DNA of 13,170 bases from a candidate division KSB1 bacterium (GCA_022566355.1 JADFJB010000123.1:1-13170), one strand, 5' to 3'; shown: positions 1 through 6,395, counted from the stretch's first letter. Program-made: numbers and translations. The notes: generated by a model not told the origin, from the letters alone.

Positions 1-81
1 ATCCTTAATCCGAATGACGAGAATCAAGAATTCATTCGTTTACTTGGTATTGATGCGTTTTGTAGAGGGCTTCAAAATTAA
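1..81 (+). CDS. 3' end of an unidentified protein (partial, truncated by window edge)
   Basis: Frame 1 is open from the first base for 26 codons and ends in TAA at 79-81. The visible tail reads ...QEFIRLLGIDAFCRGLQN. The residue mix looks like an ordinary soluble C-terminus, with a mixed hydrophobic helix (FIRLLGIDAF) rather than random low-complexity text. Too little remains to name a family. It lies 71 bases upstream of, and in the same direction as, the next gene, so the two could share a transcript. The open frame could also be chance, because 26 codons is short. Confidence 0.4.
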   Translation: MLNPNDENQEFIRLLGIDAFCRGLQN

Positions 82-152
82 ACTTGAATTTCAAAATGGC
101 AACGCGAAGCGAACGCTGTTGTAGATCGTCATAACTAAAAAGATTTTATACG

Positions 153-863
153 ATGGAGCAAAATAATTCCGAATTAGTAATTGGCTGGTACTTAGACTTT
201 GAATCAAGATTTTCTAAATTTCTCGAATTTATCCCTTTTAATAATGATAATAAGGATAATAAGGATAGTGTTTTACCATTATTGGCGAGTATTCTAGTCG
301 AAGCTGGAAGTCTTATCGATTCAATATTTAGAGAAGAATCAACGATTTCAACTAAACCAAAAGATAAACAAAAAATAAATGACTTTGTGCCTCATTATGA
401 AAATCGATTAAATTTGAGTAATCAAAAAACAATTTTGTTTACCTATCCATTACAATATTTAACGCCTTTTCGAGGTTGGATTGAAGCTAGAAACAACACA
501 TATCAAAAAATAGATTGGTGGTATTCATATAATAAAATGAAACATAATCGAATTGAAAAACCTAGTCTTACGACTATGAATATAACTATAAGGTCATTGT
601 GTGGGCTGCATCAAATTATTTCCCTACTTCCAACTTTCTTTGAAGCTTTAATTAGACATGATTTGGTTAGACACGTACCGGACTTAGAATTTGTAAAAAA
701 TCATATTCATACGGCTGATGTGGATTTTACGGTTTTAATTGAGACTAAATTATTTGGAACAGCTATCGGTAGAGATGCTTTTCCTGATAATCCATTACAA
801 ATTAGCCCTTTTTATTTTGGATGCAGTCCTAAGCTAAGAAGATTTTTAGGTAGAAACATGTGA
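153..863 (+). CDS. Hypothetical protein, 236 aa, with a WW..YN..KH.R motif
   Basis: I do not recognise this protein at family level. It has no signal peptide and no clear membrane span, so it is probably cytoplasmic. The N-terminal half has a helix with LPLLASILVEAGSLIDSIF (about 41-59). The middle carries a cluster of aromatic and basic residues, WWYSYNKMKHNR at 122-133, followed by a hydrophobic helix (about 145-165). A tryptophan-rich helix ending in K-x-K-H-x-R, followed by an Asn-containing helix, recalls helical proteins of the HEPN kind. The usual R-x(4-6)-H appears only as RHDLVRH (168-174), so the HEPN idea is weak. The codons are strikingly A/T-rich (many AAT, AAA, TTA), more so than in the housekeeping genes downstream, which suggests acquired DNA. 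The ATG at 153 is the first start of the frame, and no convincing Shine-Dalgarno precedes it. Existence of the gene is fairly secure; its function is unknown. Confidence 0.7.
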   Translation: MEQNNSELVIGWYLDFESRFSKFLEFIPFNNDNKDNKDSVLPLLASILVEAGSLIDSIFREESTISTKPKDKQKINDFVPHYENRLNLSNQKTILFTYPLQYLTPFRGWIEARNNTYQKIDWWYSYNKMKHNRIEKPSLTTMNITIRSLCGLHQIISLLPTFFEALIRHDLVRHVPDLEFVKNHIHTADVDFTVLIETKLFGTAIGRDAFPDNPLQISPFYFGCSPKLRRFLGRNM

Positions 864-1195
864 ACCCCAAAAAAACTGTAAGTTCTAACCATCCAGTTAA
901 ACAGGTTGTTATTGTCGGTGAACGGCTCAGAATTAGCAAAGTGAGCCGTTGGGAAACGATTCTCAAACTATTGGCTTCGAAACAAAAATTCAGTCACATA
1001 TCTTTTGAGGCCGATTAACCTTTGCTTATAAAAGTGTTGTTAATATTGCAAATGAATAGCTCGAAAATCGTGCAACACACGCCTTAAACATCTTTTGATA
1101 TTGAGTCAAGTTTACGTGTTTTTCACAGTTATTTACTTTGCAGCTCGTAGTAAAATTGGTAAGGGACAACAAAAATTTTATTTTGGAAAGATGGT
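864..1195. other. Intergenic stretch without a recognisable gene
   Basis: All frames are broken by stops within a few dozen codons. It contains the 9-bp hairpin at 921-950 and a weaker long-loop pairing GTGTTG (1034-1039) with CAACAC (1073-1078). DUF2442 genes often follow a small DUF4160 gene; I looked for one here and found none. A GGAAAG at 1185-1190 is the likely ribosome binding site for the DUF2442 gene. Confidence 0.6.
921..950. repeat. Perfect 9-bp inverted repeat (hairpin) downstream of the 236-aa gene
   Basis: AACGGCTCA (921-929) is the exact reverse complement of TGAGCCGTT (942-950), with a 12-base loop. It starts 57 bases after the stop of the 236-aa gene. No run of T follows on either strand, so it is not a standard intrinsic terminator. 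It could stabilise the 3' end of the transcript or be a recombination-site remnant. Confidence 0.5.
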
Positions 1196-1498
1196 ATGAA
1201 TTCTTTAGAGACTGAGATAGAAGAACCTAAAGCTAAGTCAATCAAAATTAGTGACGACTCTCTTTCTGTTGATCTATTCGACGGTCGAACCATAATTGTA
1301 CCCCTTCTCTGGTATCCCCGTTTGTGGCATGGTTCGAACGAAGAACGGAATAATTTTGAGTTAATTGATGAAGGTTCGATTATTCATTGGCCGGATCTGG
1401 ATGAGGATTTAAGTCTCTCGGGTATTGTGGCGGGCCGTAAATCGGGAGAAAGTCAAAAATCGTTAAAACGTTGGTTAAAGAATCGTGAGAACAATTAA
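1196..1498 (+). CDS. DUF2442 domain-containing protein
   Basis: This 100-aa protein matches the compact DUF2442 family along nearly its whole length. The diagnostic run is an early strand, LSVDLFDGRTIIVPLLWYPR (23-42), then HWPDLDEDLSLSGIVAGR at about 64-81 and the C-terminal GESQKSLKRWL. The family is usually found in two-gene cassettes with DUF4160, which are suspected to act as toxin-antitoxin modules. That role is inferred, not proven. No DUF4160 partner is present on either side, so this copy is an orphan. The start at 1196 is supported by GGAAAG five bases upstream. An ATG at 1191 is out of frame and terminates at once. The gene sits among unrelated small genes and gene fragments, which fits a mobile or decaying neighbourhood. 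Confidence 0.85.
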   Translation: MNSLETEIEEPKAKSIKISDDSLSVDLFDGRTIIVPLLWYPRLWHGSNEERNNFELIDEGSIIHWPDLDEDLSLSGIVAGRKSGESQKSLKRWLKNRENN

Positions 1499-1580
1499 AT
1501 TAAACTTCTTGAATTTTGAGTGTGGAGTTTGACCAAAACATTAATATTTGTCCACTAAGGCAAAATTAAAGAAGAAAAGT

Positions 1581-1630
1581 CAGCGTCTTAGTAAACTTCT
1601 CACCATCTCCGCTTCCTCTGCGGTCAAAAT
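1581..1630. repeat. Degenerate dispersed repeat of the 'cctctgcggtcaaa' type
   Basis: The text around CTCCGCTTCCTCTGCGGTC (1607-1625), preceded by a cagcgtctta-like phrase, resembles short non-coding phrases that recur in intergenic DNA of several bacterial phyla. This is recognition from memory of the style, and only one copy is visible in the window. It lies just before the antisense HEAT remnant. Confidence 0.25.
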
Positions 1631-1659
1631 AATTGCTATGAATCTTCCAATACTTTACC

Positions 1660-1832
1660 TTACCTGTTAATCTCCCCCAAAGCCTCGGCAGCCTCTTTTC
1701 TCACATATTTGTTTTCATCTTTAAGCATTTTGATCAATGGACTCACGGCACGCCGGTCCTCGATATTTCCCAATGCATCAGCCGCTTCAACCCGAATCTG
1801 CCAGACATTATCCTGCAGGGCAGACCGGCAGT
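1660..1832 (-). pseudogene. HEAT-repeat protein remnant (C-terminal end, antisense)
   Basis: Read on the minus strand, the frame ending at 1660 carries two classic HEAT/PBS-lyase-like helices, [12 protein letters not shown] and [12 protein letters not shown]. They are separated by the 31-residue period typical of this repeat, with [15 protein letters not shown] between them. Such repeats form alpha-solenoid scaffolds for protein binding. The frame then stops with TAA at 1662-1660. Upstream on the minus strand the open frame continues to an ATG at 1872. Its first residues, however, are the antisense of an M24 peptidase fragment, so the HEAT gene has lost its 5' part at about 1830. A stray VRKN just before the junction lies only 15 residues from the next repeat instead of 31, which fits a deletion or microhomology. 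It could be expressed as a 70-aa protein, but I consider it a relic. Confidence 0.65.
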
Positions 1833-2030
1833 TTTTTCGGACATCAAATCGGTCTGGATGTTGGAGACCCATGCCTTTTAGATGCTCCTCTTTCTCCTGG
1901 GATGGTTTTCACTGTCGAGCCCTGGTATTACAATCATGATCTTGAAATTTCAGTGTTTATTGAGGATGTTGTGCTGGTAACTGAAATGTGGTGCAGAGAA
2001 TTTAACCGCAGGTTTACAACGCTCGAGTAA
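1833..2030 (+). pseudogene. M24 metallopeptidase (Xaa-Pro aminopeptidase type) C-terminal remnant
   Basis: The frame from about 1833 reads [13 protein letters not shown], then [18 protein letters not shown], then FIEDVVLVTE. This is the C-terminal third of the pita-bread fold of aminopeptidase P-like M24 enzymes. Three metal-ligand positions are recognisable: the His of GHxIG (codon at 1842), the Glu of TVEP and the Glu of IED. The two Asp ligands of the missing N-terminal part are absent, and the His commonly seen in D-V-H-D is Gly here. Upstream codons of the same open frame (1737-1832) are antisense of the HEAT remnant, not peptidase. The residual reading frame cannot be a working enzyme. 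It ends at 2030 with TAA, 254 bases before the ornithine cyclodeaminase-family gene. Confidence 0.7.
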
Positions 2031-2062
2031 TAAACTAGAGAAGCTAATAGAAAATTAAATCA

Positions 2063-2200
2063 GAAATACTAAGCACGAATTTCTAAACAAACCCTAAATT
2101 ATAATGCCCTAAATATTAAAAACCTACAATTTGGTTAATTCATTTGATTTATTGGAATTTAGTAATTAGAATTTGTCTAGTTATTCGAAATTAGGATTTC
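2063..2200. repeat. Long imperfect inverted repeat (MITE-like palindrome)
   Basis: The arms 2063-2110 and 2153-2200 align as reverse complements without gaps at roughly two thirds of positions. They match best in the outer 30 bases. The phrases GAAATACTAA and CGAAT with CTAAACAAA on the left answer TTTGTCTAG, ATTCG and TTAGGATTTC on the right. The centre lies near 2131. The DNA is very A+T-rich and has no long ORF. The right arm also holds a small perfect hairpin, CGAAAT-TAGG-ATTTCG (2186-2201). This looks like a non-autonomous or structural repeat family, but no second full copy is visible in the window. Confidence 0.5.
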
Positions 2201-2284
2201 GTGGGTTCAATTAAGACCACTGCGTTCAACTCAGTTACCATCTATTTAAAACCAATCTAAAAAAATACATACATAGGAAAAAAC

Positions 2285-3268
2285 ATGACTCAAATCTTTA
2301 CCTTAAATGAAATCAAAAAAGTACTACTTGAAATTGATGTAACAACAGCAATCGAGGATGGATTTGTAGCTTATTCAAATGGAAATGTTGTCGTTCCGCC
2401 GGTGGGTGAATTGATCTTCGAAAATCCGCCTGGAGATGTTCACATTAAATACGGTTATATTAAGGGCGATGAATATTATGTAATCAAGATCGCATCGGGA
2501 TTTCCTGAGAATATAAAACTGGACCTGTCTTCCAGCAATGGTTTGATGCTGGTGTTTAAACAAGCAACCGGAGAACTCGCTTGTATTCTTCAAGATGAAG
2601 GTTTTCTCACTAATGTTCGGACTGCAGTTGCCGGCAAAATTGTGGCCAAATATTTAGCGCCAAAATCAGTTCATCGTATCGGTATCCTTGGCACTGGAAT
2701 TCAAGGTCGGATGCAGCTCGAGTATTTAAAACCGGTAATCGATTGCAGAGATGTGATTGTTTGGGGCAGGAAACAGGACAGGTTAGATCGATATAAAACT
2801 GACATGGAGCCTTTTGGGTTTTCAATTCAATCGACTCAAGCCATAGAAGAAGTAACTTCAACCTGTAATTTCATCGTCACAACGACTTCGGCAAAATCTC
2901 CATTAGTGCAATTCGATCAAATCAAACCAGGAACGCATGTCACCGCAATGGGTTCGGATACCCCAGATAAAATTGAGTTAGACCCAAAAATTCTCCAAAA
3001 AGCAGATCTAATTGTTGCTGACAGCATCCCGCAATGTCGTGAAAGAGGTGAAATATCTCATGCCCTGAAAGCGGGCTTGTTGGATAGTGGAAATATCATT
3101 GAACTAGGCAAGATTATTTCCAATCCACAGCTTGGGAGAATAGATGACAACCAGCTTACCATCGCAGACCTTACCGGTGTAGCTGTTCAGGATATTCAAA
3201 TATCCAAACAAGTTTTTGAATCTTTGATGAAAAGTAACTATTCAGCCTCTAAGACTCAAAAGCTCTAA
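2285..3268 (+). CDS. Ornithine cyclodeaminase/mu-crystallin family NAD(P)-dependent enzyme
   Basis: This 327-aa protein has the full length of the family. Members include ornithine cyclodeaminase, alanine and lysine-type imino-acid dehydrogenases, delta1-pyrroline-2-carboxylate reductase and SbnB-like enzymes; sequence alone does not tell which substrate is used. Family marks are the substrate lysine in YYVIKIASGFPEN (K68), the arginine in DEGFLTNVRTAVAG (R112) that binds the carboxylate, and the Rossmann dinucleotide loop GILGTGIQGRMQ (133-144). Further marks are the acidic position in VTAMGSDTPDKIEL (D225) and the C-terminal signature ADLTGVAVQDI (294-304). No signal peptide, so cytoplasmic. 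The ATG at 2285 is preceded by AGGAAA at good spacing. The gene stands alone, with 254 bases before it and 606 after. The upstream M24 peptidase fragment may once have been a neighbour, because peptidases and imino-acid enzymes can be linked, but that is speculation. Confidence 0.88.
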   Translation: MTQIFTLNEIKKVLLEIDVTTAIEDGFVAYSNGNVVVPPVGELIFENPPGDVHIKYGYIKGDEYYVIKIASGFPENIKLDLSSSNGLMLVFKQATGELACILQDEGFLTNVRTAVAGKIVAKYLAPKSVHRIGILGTGIQGRMQLEYLKPVIDCRDVIVWGRKQDRLDRYKTDMEPFGFSIQSTQAIEEVTSTCNFIVTTTSAKSPLVQFDQIKPGTHVTAMGSDTPDKIELDPKILQKADLIVADSIPQCRERGEISHALKAGLLDSGNIIELGKIISNPQLGRIDDNQLTIADLTGVAVQDIQISKQVFESLMKSNYSASKTQKL

Positions 3269-3438
3269 GTTCATACGGTTTGCAGAAAACTTTCTTTTTG
3301 CTGAAGCGGAGAAAAAATCAAATAACAAATAAATTCCAAATCTCAATTAACAAGAATCAACCCACTGCTAAATTAATTCATAATTTTTGTAATATAGTTT
3401 AAGTAATAAGCAGTAAGAAATTCCTGTTTTTTAACAAG

Positions 3439-3458
3439 ATCCCGTCACGCGACGGGAT
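3439..3458. repeat. GC-rich hairpin ATCCCGTC-ACGC-GACGGGAT
   Basis: A perfect 8-bp stem (3439-3446 with 3451-3458) closes a four-base loop, and GAC follows as GATGACATC. This stands out in A+T-rich surroundings. The form 'agatcccg...cgggatgaca' is like the short dispersed hairpins seen many times in some bacterial genomes; that comparison is from memory. It has no following T-run in either direction, so a terminator role is doubtful. Confidence 0.55.
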
Positions 3459-3563
3459 GACATCAGTTAGCTTTTTGGGCTATCCATAAAGAACCCATAA
3501 TAATACAAGTCTAATATTTTTTTCAACAGCCTTTACAAAGGAAAGGTTAAAAGGAGTAACAAT

Positions 3564-3587
3564 ATGTCGAAGATATTCAAAAAGTAA
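3564..3587 (+). other. Seven-codon ORF (MSKIFKK) behind a perfect Shine-Dalgarno
   Basis: AAGGAG at 3551-3556 stands seven bases before ATG 3564, the best ribosome binding site outside the secDF operon. The frame reads M-S-K-I-F-K-K and then TAA at 3585-3587. Nothing longer continues in another frame. It may be the surviving 5' end of a lost gene, a regulatory leader peptide, or chance. It is listed so the signal is not lost, not as a firm gene. Confidence 0.25.
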
Positions 3588-3874
3588 AAACATCAAATAA
3601 AAATACATTCTCATTATTCTCCTTAAACATCCTTAAGCTCAAAAATCGATTCGGATAGCTTCCCTAATTTCAAGTTGAATATACTTGTAAAATTTCTTAT
3701 CCTTTAGCAATTTTAATCTAATAATTTTGAAACAATTTTGTGAATTAAACTTAAAAGTAGGCACGAGTAGAGTGAAAATAGTACCTCAGTAATATTAATT
3801 AATTGTATACGAAAAGTAACCCAAAGATTTCATCAAATTCTGCCGATTTAAGATAAGTAATTTTATAGGTTTTA

Positions 3875-4714
3875 ATGAGATACCCTTACGAATCATATCA
3901 ATTAGGTTTAAGCGCGCGGATGACGCCGGCGGTTAAATGGCTTTTAATTTCCAATGGTGGTGTGTTTTTACTGCAACAGCTTCCTTTCATAGGGTTGAAT
4001 GCCATTTTCGGACTAAGACCGACACAGGTTATCGACAATTTTATGATCTGGCAATTCGGCACCTATCTGTTTCTACATGGTGGACCACTTCACATAATTT
4101 TTAACATGTTTATCTTGTGGATGTTTGGCAGTGAAGTGGAAAGAACCCTTGGAACGCGGGAATTTTTAAAATATTACTTTATAACCGGGATAGGAGCCGG
4201 GGTTATAGCTTTTCTTTTCAATATTGGAAGTGAAATTACTATAATCGGGGCGTCCGGTGCAATCTATGGCGTTTTGCTAGCCTTCGCCTTGCTGTTTCCC
4301 GAACGTGTTATCACGTTCTTACTCTTTTTTATTCTACCTGTTTCCATGAAAGCCAAACATTTAGTAATAATCATTACGTTATTTTCGGTTTATTCCGCAC
4401 TTACCAATCTTTTCGGCCCCAGTGATGGGGTTGCCCATTTTGCTCATTTAGGAGGTTTGGTAATCGGCTATTTCTACTTTAAAGCGGATTGGCGAATTGA
4501 ATCGACCGTGAGACGGTTCTTTAAAAAGAGCAAACCAACCCCTGGTTCGAATATGAAGGTGCATCGAAGTGAACAGAGCCCATCCTTCGAAAAGCAAGTG
4601 GATGAAATATTAGATAAAATCAATGAAATCGGTTATGATAAACTTTCGCAGGCCGAAAAGAATATATTGAAACGAGCAAGCGACAACCTCTCCAAAAAAT
4701 CAGACTCTGAATAA
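3875..4714 (+). CDS. Rhomboid family intramembrane serine protease with C-terminal DUF6576-like tail
   Basis: This 279-aa polytopic membrane protease cleaves other membrane proteins within or next to the bilayer. The Ser-His dyad is visible: GASG with S127 and AHLGG with H191. The transmembrane helix containing HGGPLHIIFNMF supplies the oxyanion-hole pattern H73-x3-N77. Hydrophobic helices lie at about 20-38, 57-85, 98-117, 123-142, 144-157, 162-180 and 186-203, in keeping with a six- to seven-helix rhomboid core. After a basic linker comes a soluble tail, FEKQVDEILDKINEIGYDKL at about 239-258. Its acidic helix followed by LSQAEKNILKRAS is typical of DUF6576 tails on rhomboids of the Bacteroidetes and related groups. 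The start at 3875 has a weak AGG; an internal Met16 is possible but would cut into the usual N-terminus. The next gene follows in the same frame after the TAA, probably as an operon partner. Confidence 0.9.
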   Translation: MRYPYESYQLGLSARMTPAVKWLLISNGGVFLLQQLPFIGLNAIFGLRPTQVIDNFMIWQFGTYLFLHGGPLHIIFNMFILWMFGSEVERTLGTREFLKYYFITGIGAGVIAFLFNIGSEITIIGASGAIYGVLLAFALLFPERVITFLLFFILPVSMKAKHLVIIITLFSVYSALTNLFGPSDGVAHFAHLGGLVIGYFYFKADWRIESTVRRFFKKSKPTPGSNMKVHRSEQSPSFEKQVDEILDKINEIGYDKLSQAEKNILKRASDNLSKKSDSE

Positions 4715-4729
4715 AATAGGTTCGATATC

Positions 4730-6283
4730 CTGGATACAAAGAATTTACATTATCCCACAACGATAATTTTCCTGTGGATCATACTCTTCGTTTCAATACT
4801 GTTCAGAACAGGTGAATTATCAGGCCAAGAAAAAATTCAGTTGACCGTTTATGGTTCTGAACAAAGGGATATTGTTGTTCCCGCAATAAAGATATATGGC
4901 CTGGATTTTATTGAGGTTGGCGCATTTTCCAGATTAGTGAAAGCGAGGACTTACTACAATGATTTAGCAAAGAAGATCGTAATATACCTTGGAAATCATA
5001 AGATCAAAGTAACTGCTCTCAATCCATATGTAATGATCGATGATAAGATTTACCAAATGCCAATCAGTACCGAGTTTGACGAGGATGGCATCTGGGTGCC
5101 TGTTAAGTATTTCTTTGATCTGATTAAAGATATCTCACCAGTGCCTATTTCCTACCAAAAGGATAAATCAATTATTTTAATGGTCAAGGAAGGCACCAAT
5201 GTCCATTCGATTATTACTGAGGAAAAAATCAATGGATACTTGATCCGGATCGCAACATTTAAGCATTTCCAATCTTCCGAGCTTGCGGTTCGATTGATCG
5301 GAGGTTGGCTTTACCTTGATATTGTCGGGGGTATTGTAGATACTACCAGGCTGTCTTTATTAGGATCGAATAAGCTGCTACGAAAGATGATCCCTGTACA
5401 ATTTTCTGAATCTGCCCAATTATCGTTTAAATTACGAAAAAAGATTGAAAGGAATGATGTTTCCATTTCGAGCTCCGAGAATGAAATACTTCTGTCAATT
5501 CGGACATCCGAAGAATTGCCGGAAGATATCTTAGTCGATTTGGTGTCGGAAAGAAAAAAATGGCTAATCGATAAAATTATCATCGACCCGGGCCATGGCG
5601 GAAAGGACCCGGGAACGATTGGCCCCGGGAAATTATACGAGAAAAATATTGTTCTGGATATTGCAAAAAGATTAAAAAAACTTCTGGTGGATAAACTCGG
5701 TGTTGAGGTGTTACTAACACGAGACAAAGACAAGTTTGTTGATCTCCGGCTAAGGTCTTCCTTTGCAAATAATAATAAAGGTAAGCTGTTTATTAGTATA
5801 CATGTCAATTCTTTTCCACACCGAAGAGCATATGGAATGGAGACTTATGTTCTCGGGACTGCCAGAACAAAAGAAGATAAATTATTGGCCGAAAAAGAGA
5901 ACTCTGTGATTAAGTATGGAGATTCCTGGGCACCATATTCGGACCTTAGCAATGAAAATTCGATTTTACTGGCTATAGCAAGAAATTCGTTTGAAGTTGA
6001 AAGTCAAAATATAGCAGCAAGGGTTCAAAGTTTTGTAAAAAAAGATTTGGGAACGAAAAATCGAGGAGTAAAACAGGGACCTTTTCAAGTATTGGTTGGT
6101 ACATTAATGCCAAAAATTTATGTAGAGGTTGGGTATATTACTAATAATCGCGACAGAAGTAATTTGAGAAAAAAGAGCTATCGACAAAAAATTGCTGAGA
6201 CCATTTTTAAAGGGATCAAGGAGTTTAAGCAGAATTCAGAAAGCCAAATATATGGATCAATGGGTTCATCGTTAAATCGTTGA
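4730..6283 (+). CDS. Exported N-acetylmuramoyl-L-alanine amidase (Amidase_3), likely CTG start
   Basis: The enzyme cleaves the bond between muramic acid and the stem peptide of peptidoglycan in the periplasm, for daughter-cell separation and wall remodelling. Numbered from CTG 4730 (517 aa), a signal peptide with basic n-region and core TIIFLWIILFVSILF comes first. Next is a copper-amine-oxidase-N-like beta domain (about 45-155), then an AMIN-like beta domain (about 165-260), and Amidase_3 at about 279-499. Zinc ligands are H289 in IIDPGHGGKDPG, E304 in YEKNIVLD and H358 in ISIHVNS. The catalytic Glu is E466 in IYVEVGYITN. The first conventional start is TTG 4841, which would remove the whole signal peptide. 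No ATG, GTG or TTG lies in frame between the rhomboid stop (4712-4714) and 4841. CTG 4730 has AGG at 4718-4720 nine bases upstream. It is probably translated by coupling to the rhomboid gene, 15 bases before. The C-terminal limit is firm; the start is inferred. Confidence 0.85.
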   Translation: MDTKNLHYPTTIIFLWIILFVSILFRTGELSGQEKIQLTVYGSEQRDIVVPAIKIYGLDFIEVGAFSRLVKARTYYNDLAKKIVIYLGNHKIKVTALNPYVMIDDKIYQMPISTEFDEDGIWVPVKYFFDLIKDISPVPISYQKDKSIILMVKEGTNVHSIITEEKINGYLIRIATFKHFQSSELAVRLIGGWLYLDIVGGIVDTTRLSLLGSNKLLRKMIPVQFSESAQLSFKLRKKIERNDVSISSSENEILLSIRTSEELPEDILVDLVSERKKWLIDKIIIDPGHGGKDPGTIGPGKLYEKNIVLDIAKRLKKLLVDKLGVEVLLTRDKDKFVDLRLRSSFANNNKGKLFISIHVNSFPHRRAYGMETYVLGTARTKEDKLLAEKENSVIKYGDSWAPYSDLSNENSILLAIARNSFEVESQNIAARVQSFVKKDLGTKNRGVKQGPFQVLVGTLMPKIYVEVGYITNNRDRSNLRKKSYRQKIAETIFKGIKEFKQNSESQIYGSMGSSLNR

Positions 6284-6358
6284 TAGCCTTTACCTAAGCC
6301 AGGATAAGCTACAATTAAACCTTCATAGTTCCATGTAAACTCACCCTAAATAGTAAAA

Positions 6359-6395
6359 AATCAAGCCTTCACGAATAACTAAATATTGCTTGATT
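6359..6395. repeat. Perfect 8-bp inverted repeat in the amidase-secD gap
   Basis: AATCAAGC (6359-6366) pairs with GCTTGATT (6388-6395) around a 21-base loop, preceded by a run of six A. It is 75 bases past the amidase stop. No T-run follows on the plus strand. On the minus strand the A-run would give a U-tract after the stem, but no minus-strand gene ends here. It may be transcript-end structure or a protein-binding dyad. Confidence 0.35.

Larger units (their letters stand above)
3269..3874. other. Intergenic region of about 0.6 kb
   Basis: No gene of normal size is present. The stretch holds a CAAAT-rich segment (three CAAAT at 3319-3341), the GC-rich hairpin at 3439-3458 and a seven-codon ORF with a perfect ribosome binding site at 3564-3587. 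Beyond that lies A+T-rich sequence with weak inverted pairs such as CAAGT/ACTTG. I see no clear sigma-70 promoter for the rhomboid gene. The last bases, ATAGG five bases before ATG 3875, give only a weak Shine-Dalgarno. Confidence 0.6.

Noticed and set aside
864-1195. Integron attC-like site
   Set aside because: There is a good hairpin at 921-950, but I could not find paired core and inverse-core boxes or a second similar site after the DUF2442 gene.
1709-1939. 76-codon plus-strand ORF overlapping the HEAT and M24 remnants
   Set aside because: It is out of frame with both recognisable fragments, and its composition (Ser/Arg/Cys-rich) is that of a shadow frame.
1833-3268. Ectoine-degradation cluster (M24-type hydrolase beside an ornithine cyclodeaminase-like EutC)
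   Set aside because: The peptidase fragment has the aminopeptidase P motifs TVEP and IED and is only a remnant; no other pathway gene is present.
4700-4740. Frameshift or programmed readthrough joining rhomboid and amidase into one protein
   Set aside because: The rhomboid ends with a complete DUF6576-like tail and the amidase has its own signal peptide. Two separate proteins is the simpler reading, though low readthrough cannot be excluded.
5311-5808. 165-codon minus-strand ORF inside the amidase gene
   Set aside because: It is fully antisense to the conserved Amidase_3 and AMIN-like coding sequence; Ser/Phe-rich shadow text without motifs.
6359-6395. Intrinsic terminator for the amidase gene
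   Set aside because: The 8-bp stem has a 21-base loop and no plus-strand T-run, so it does not fit a rho-independent terminator.
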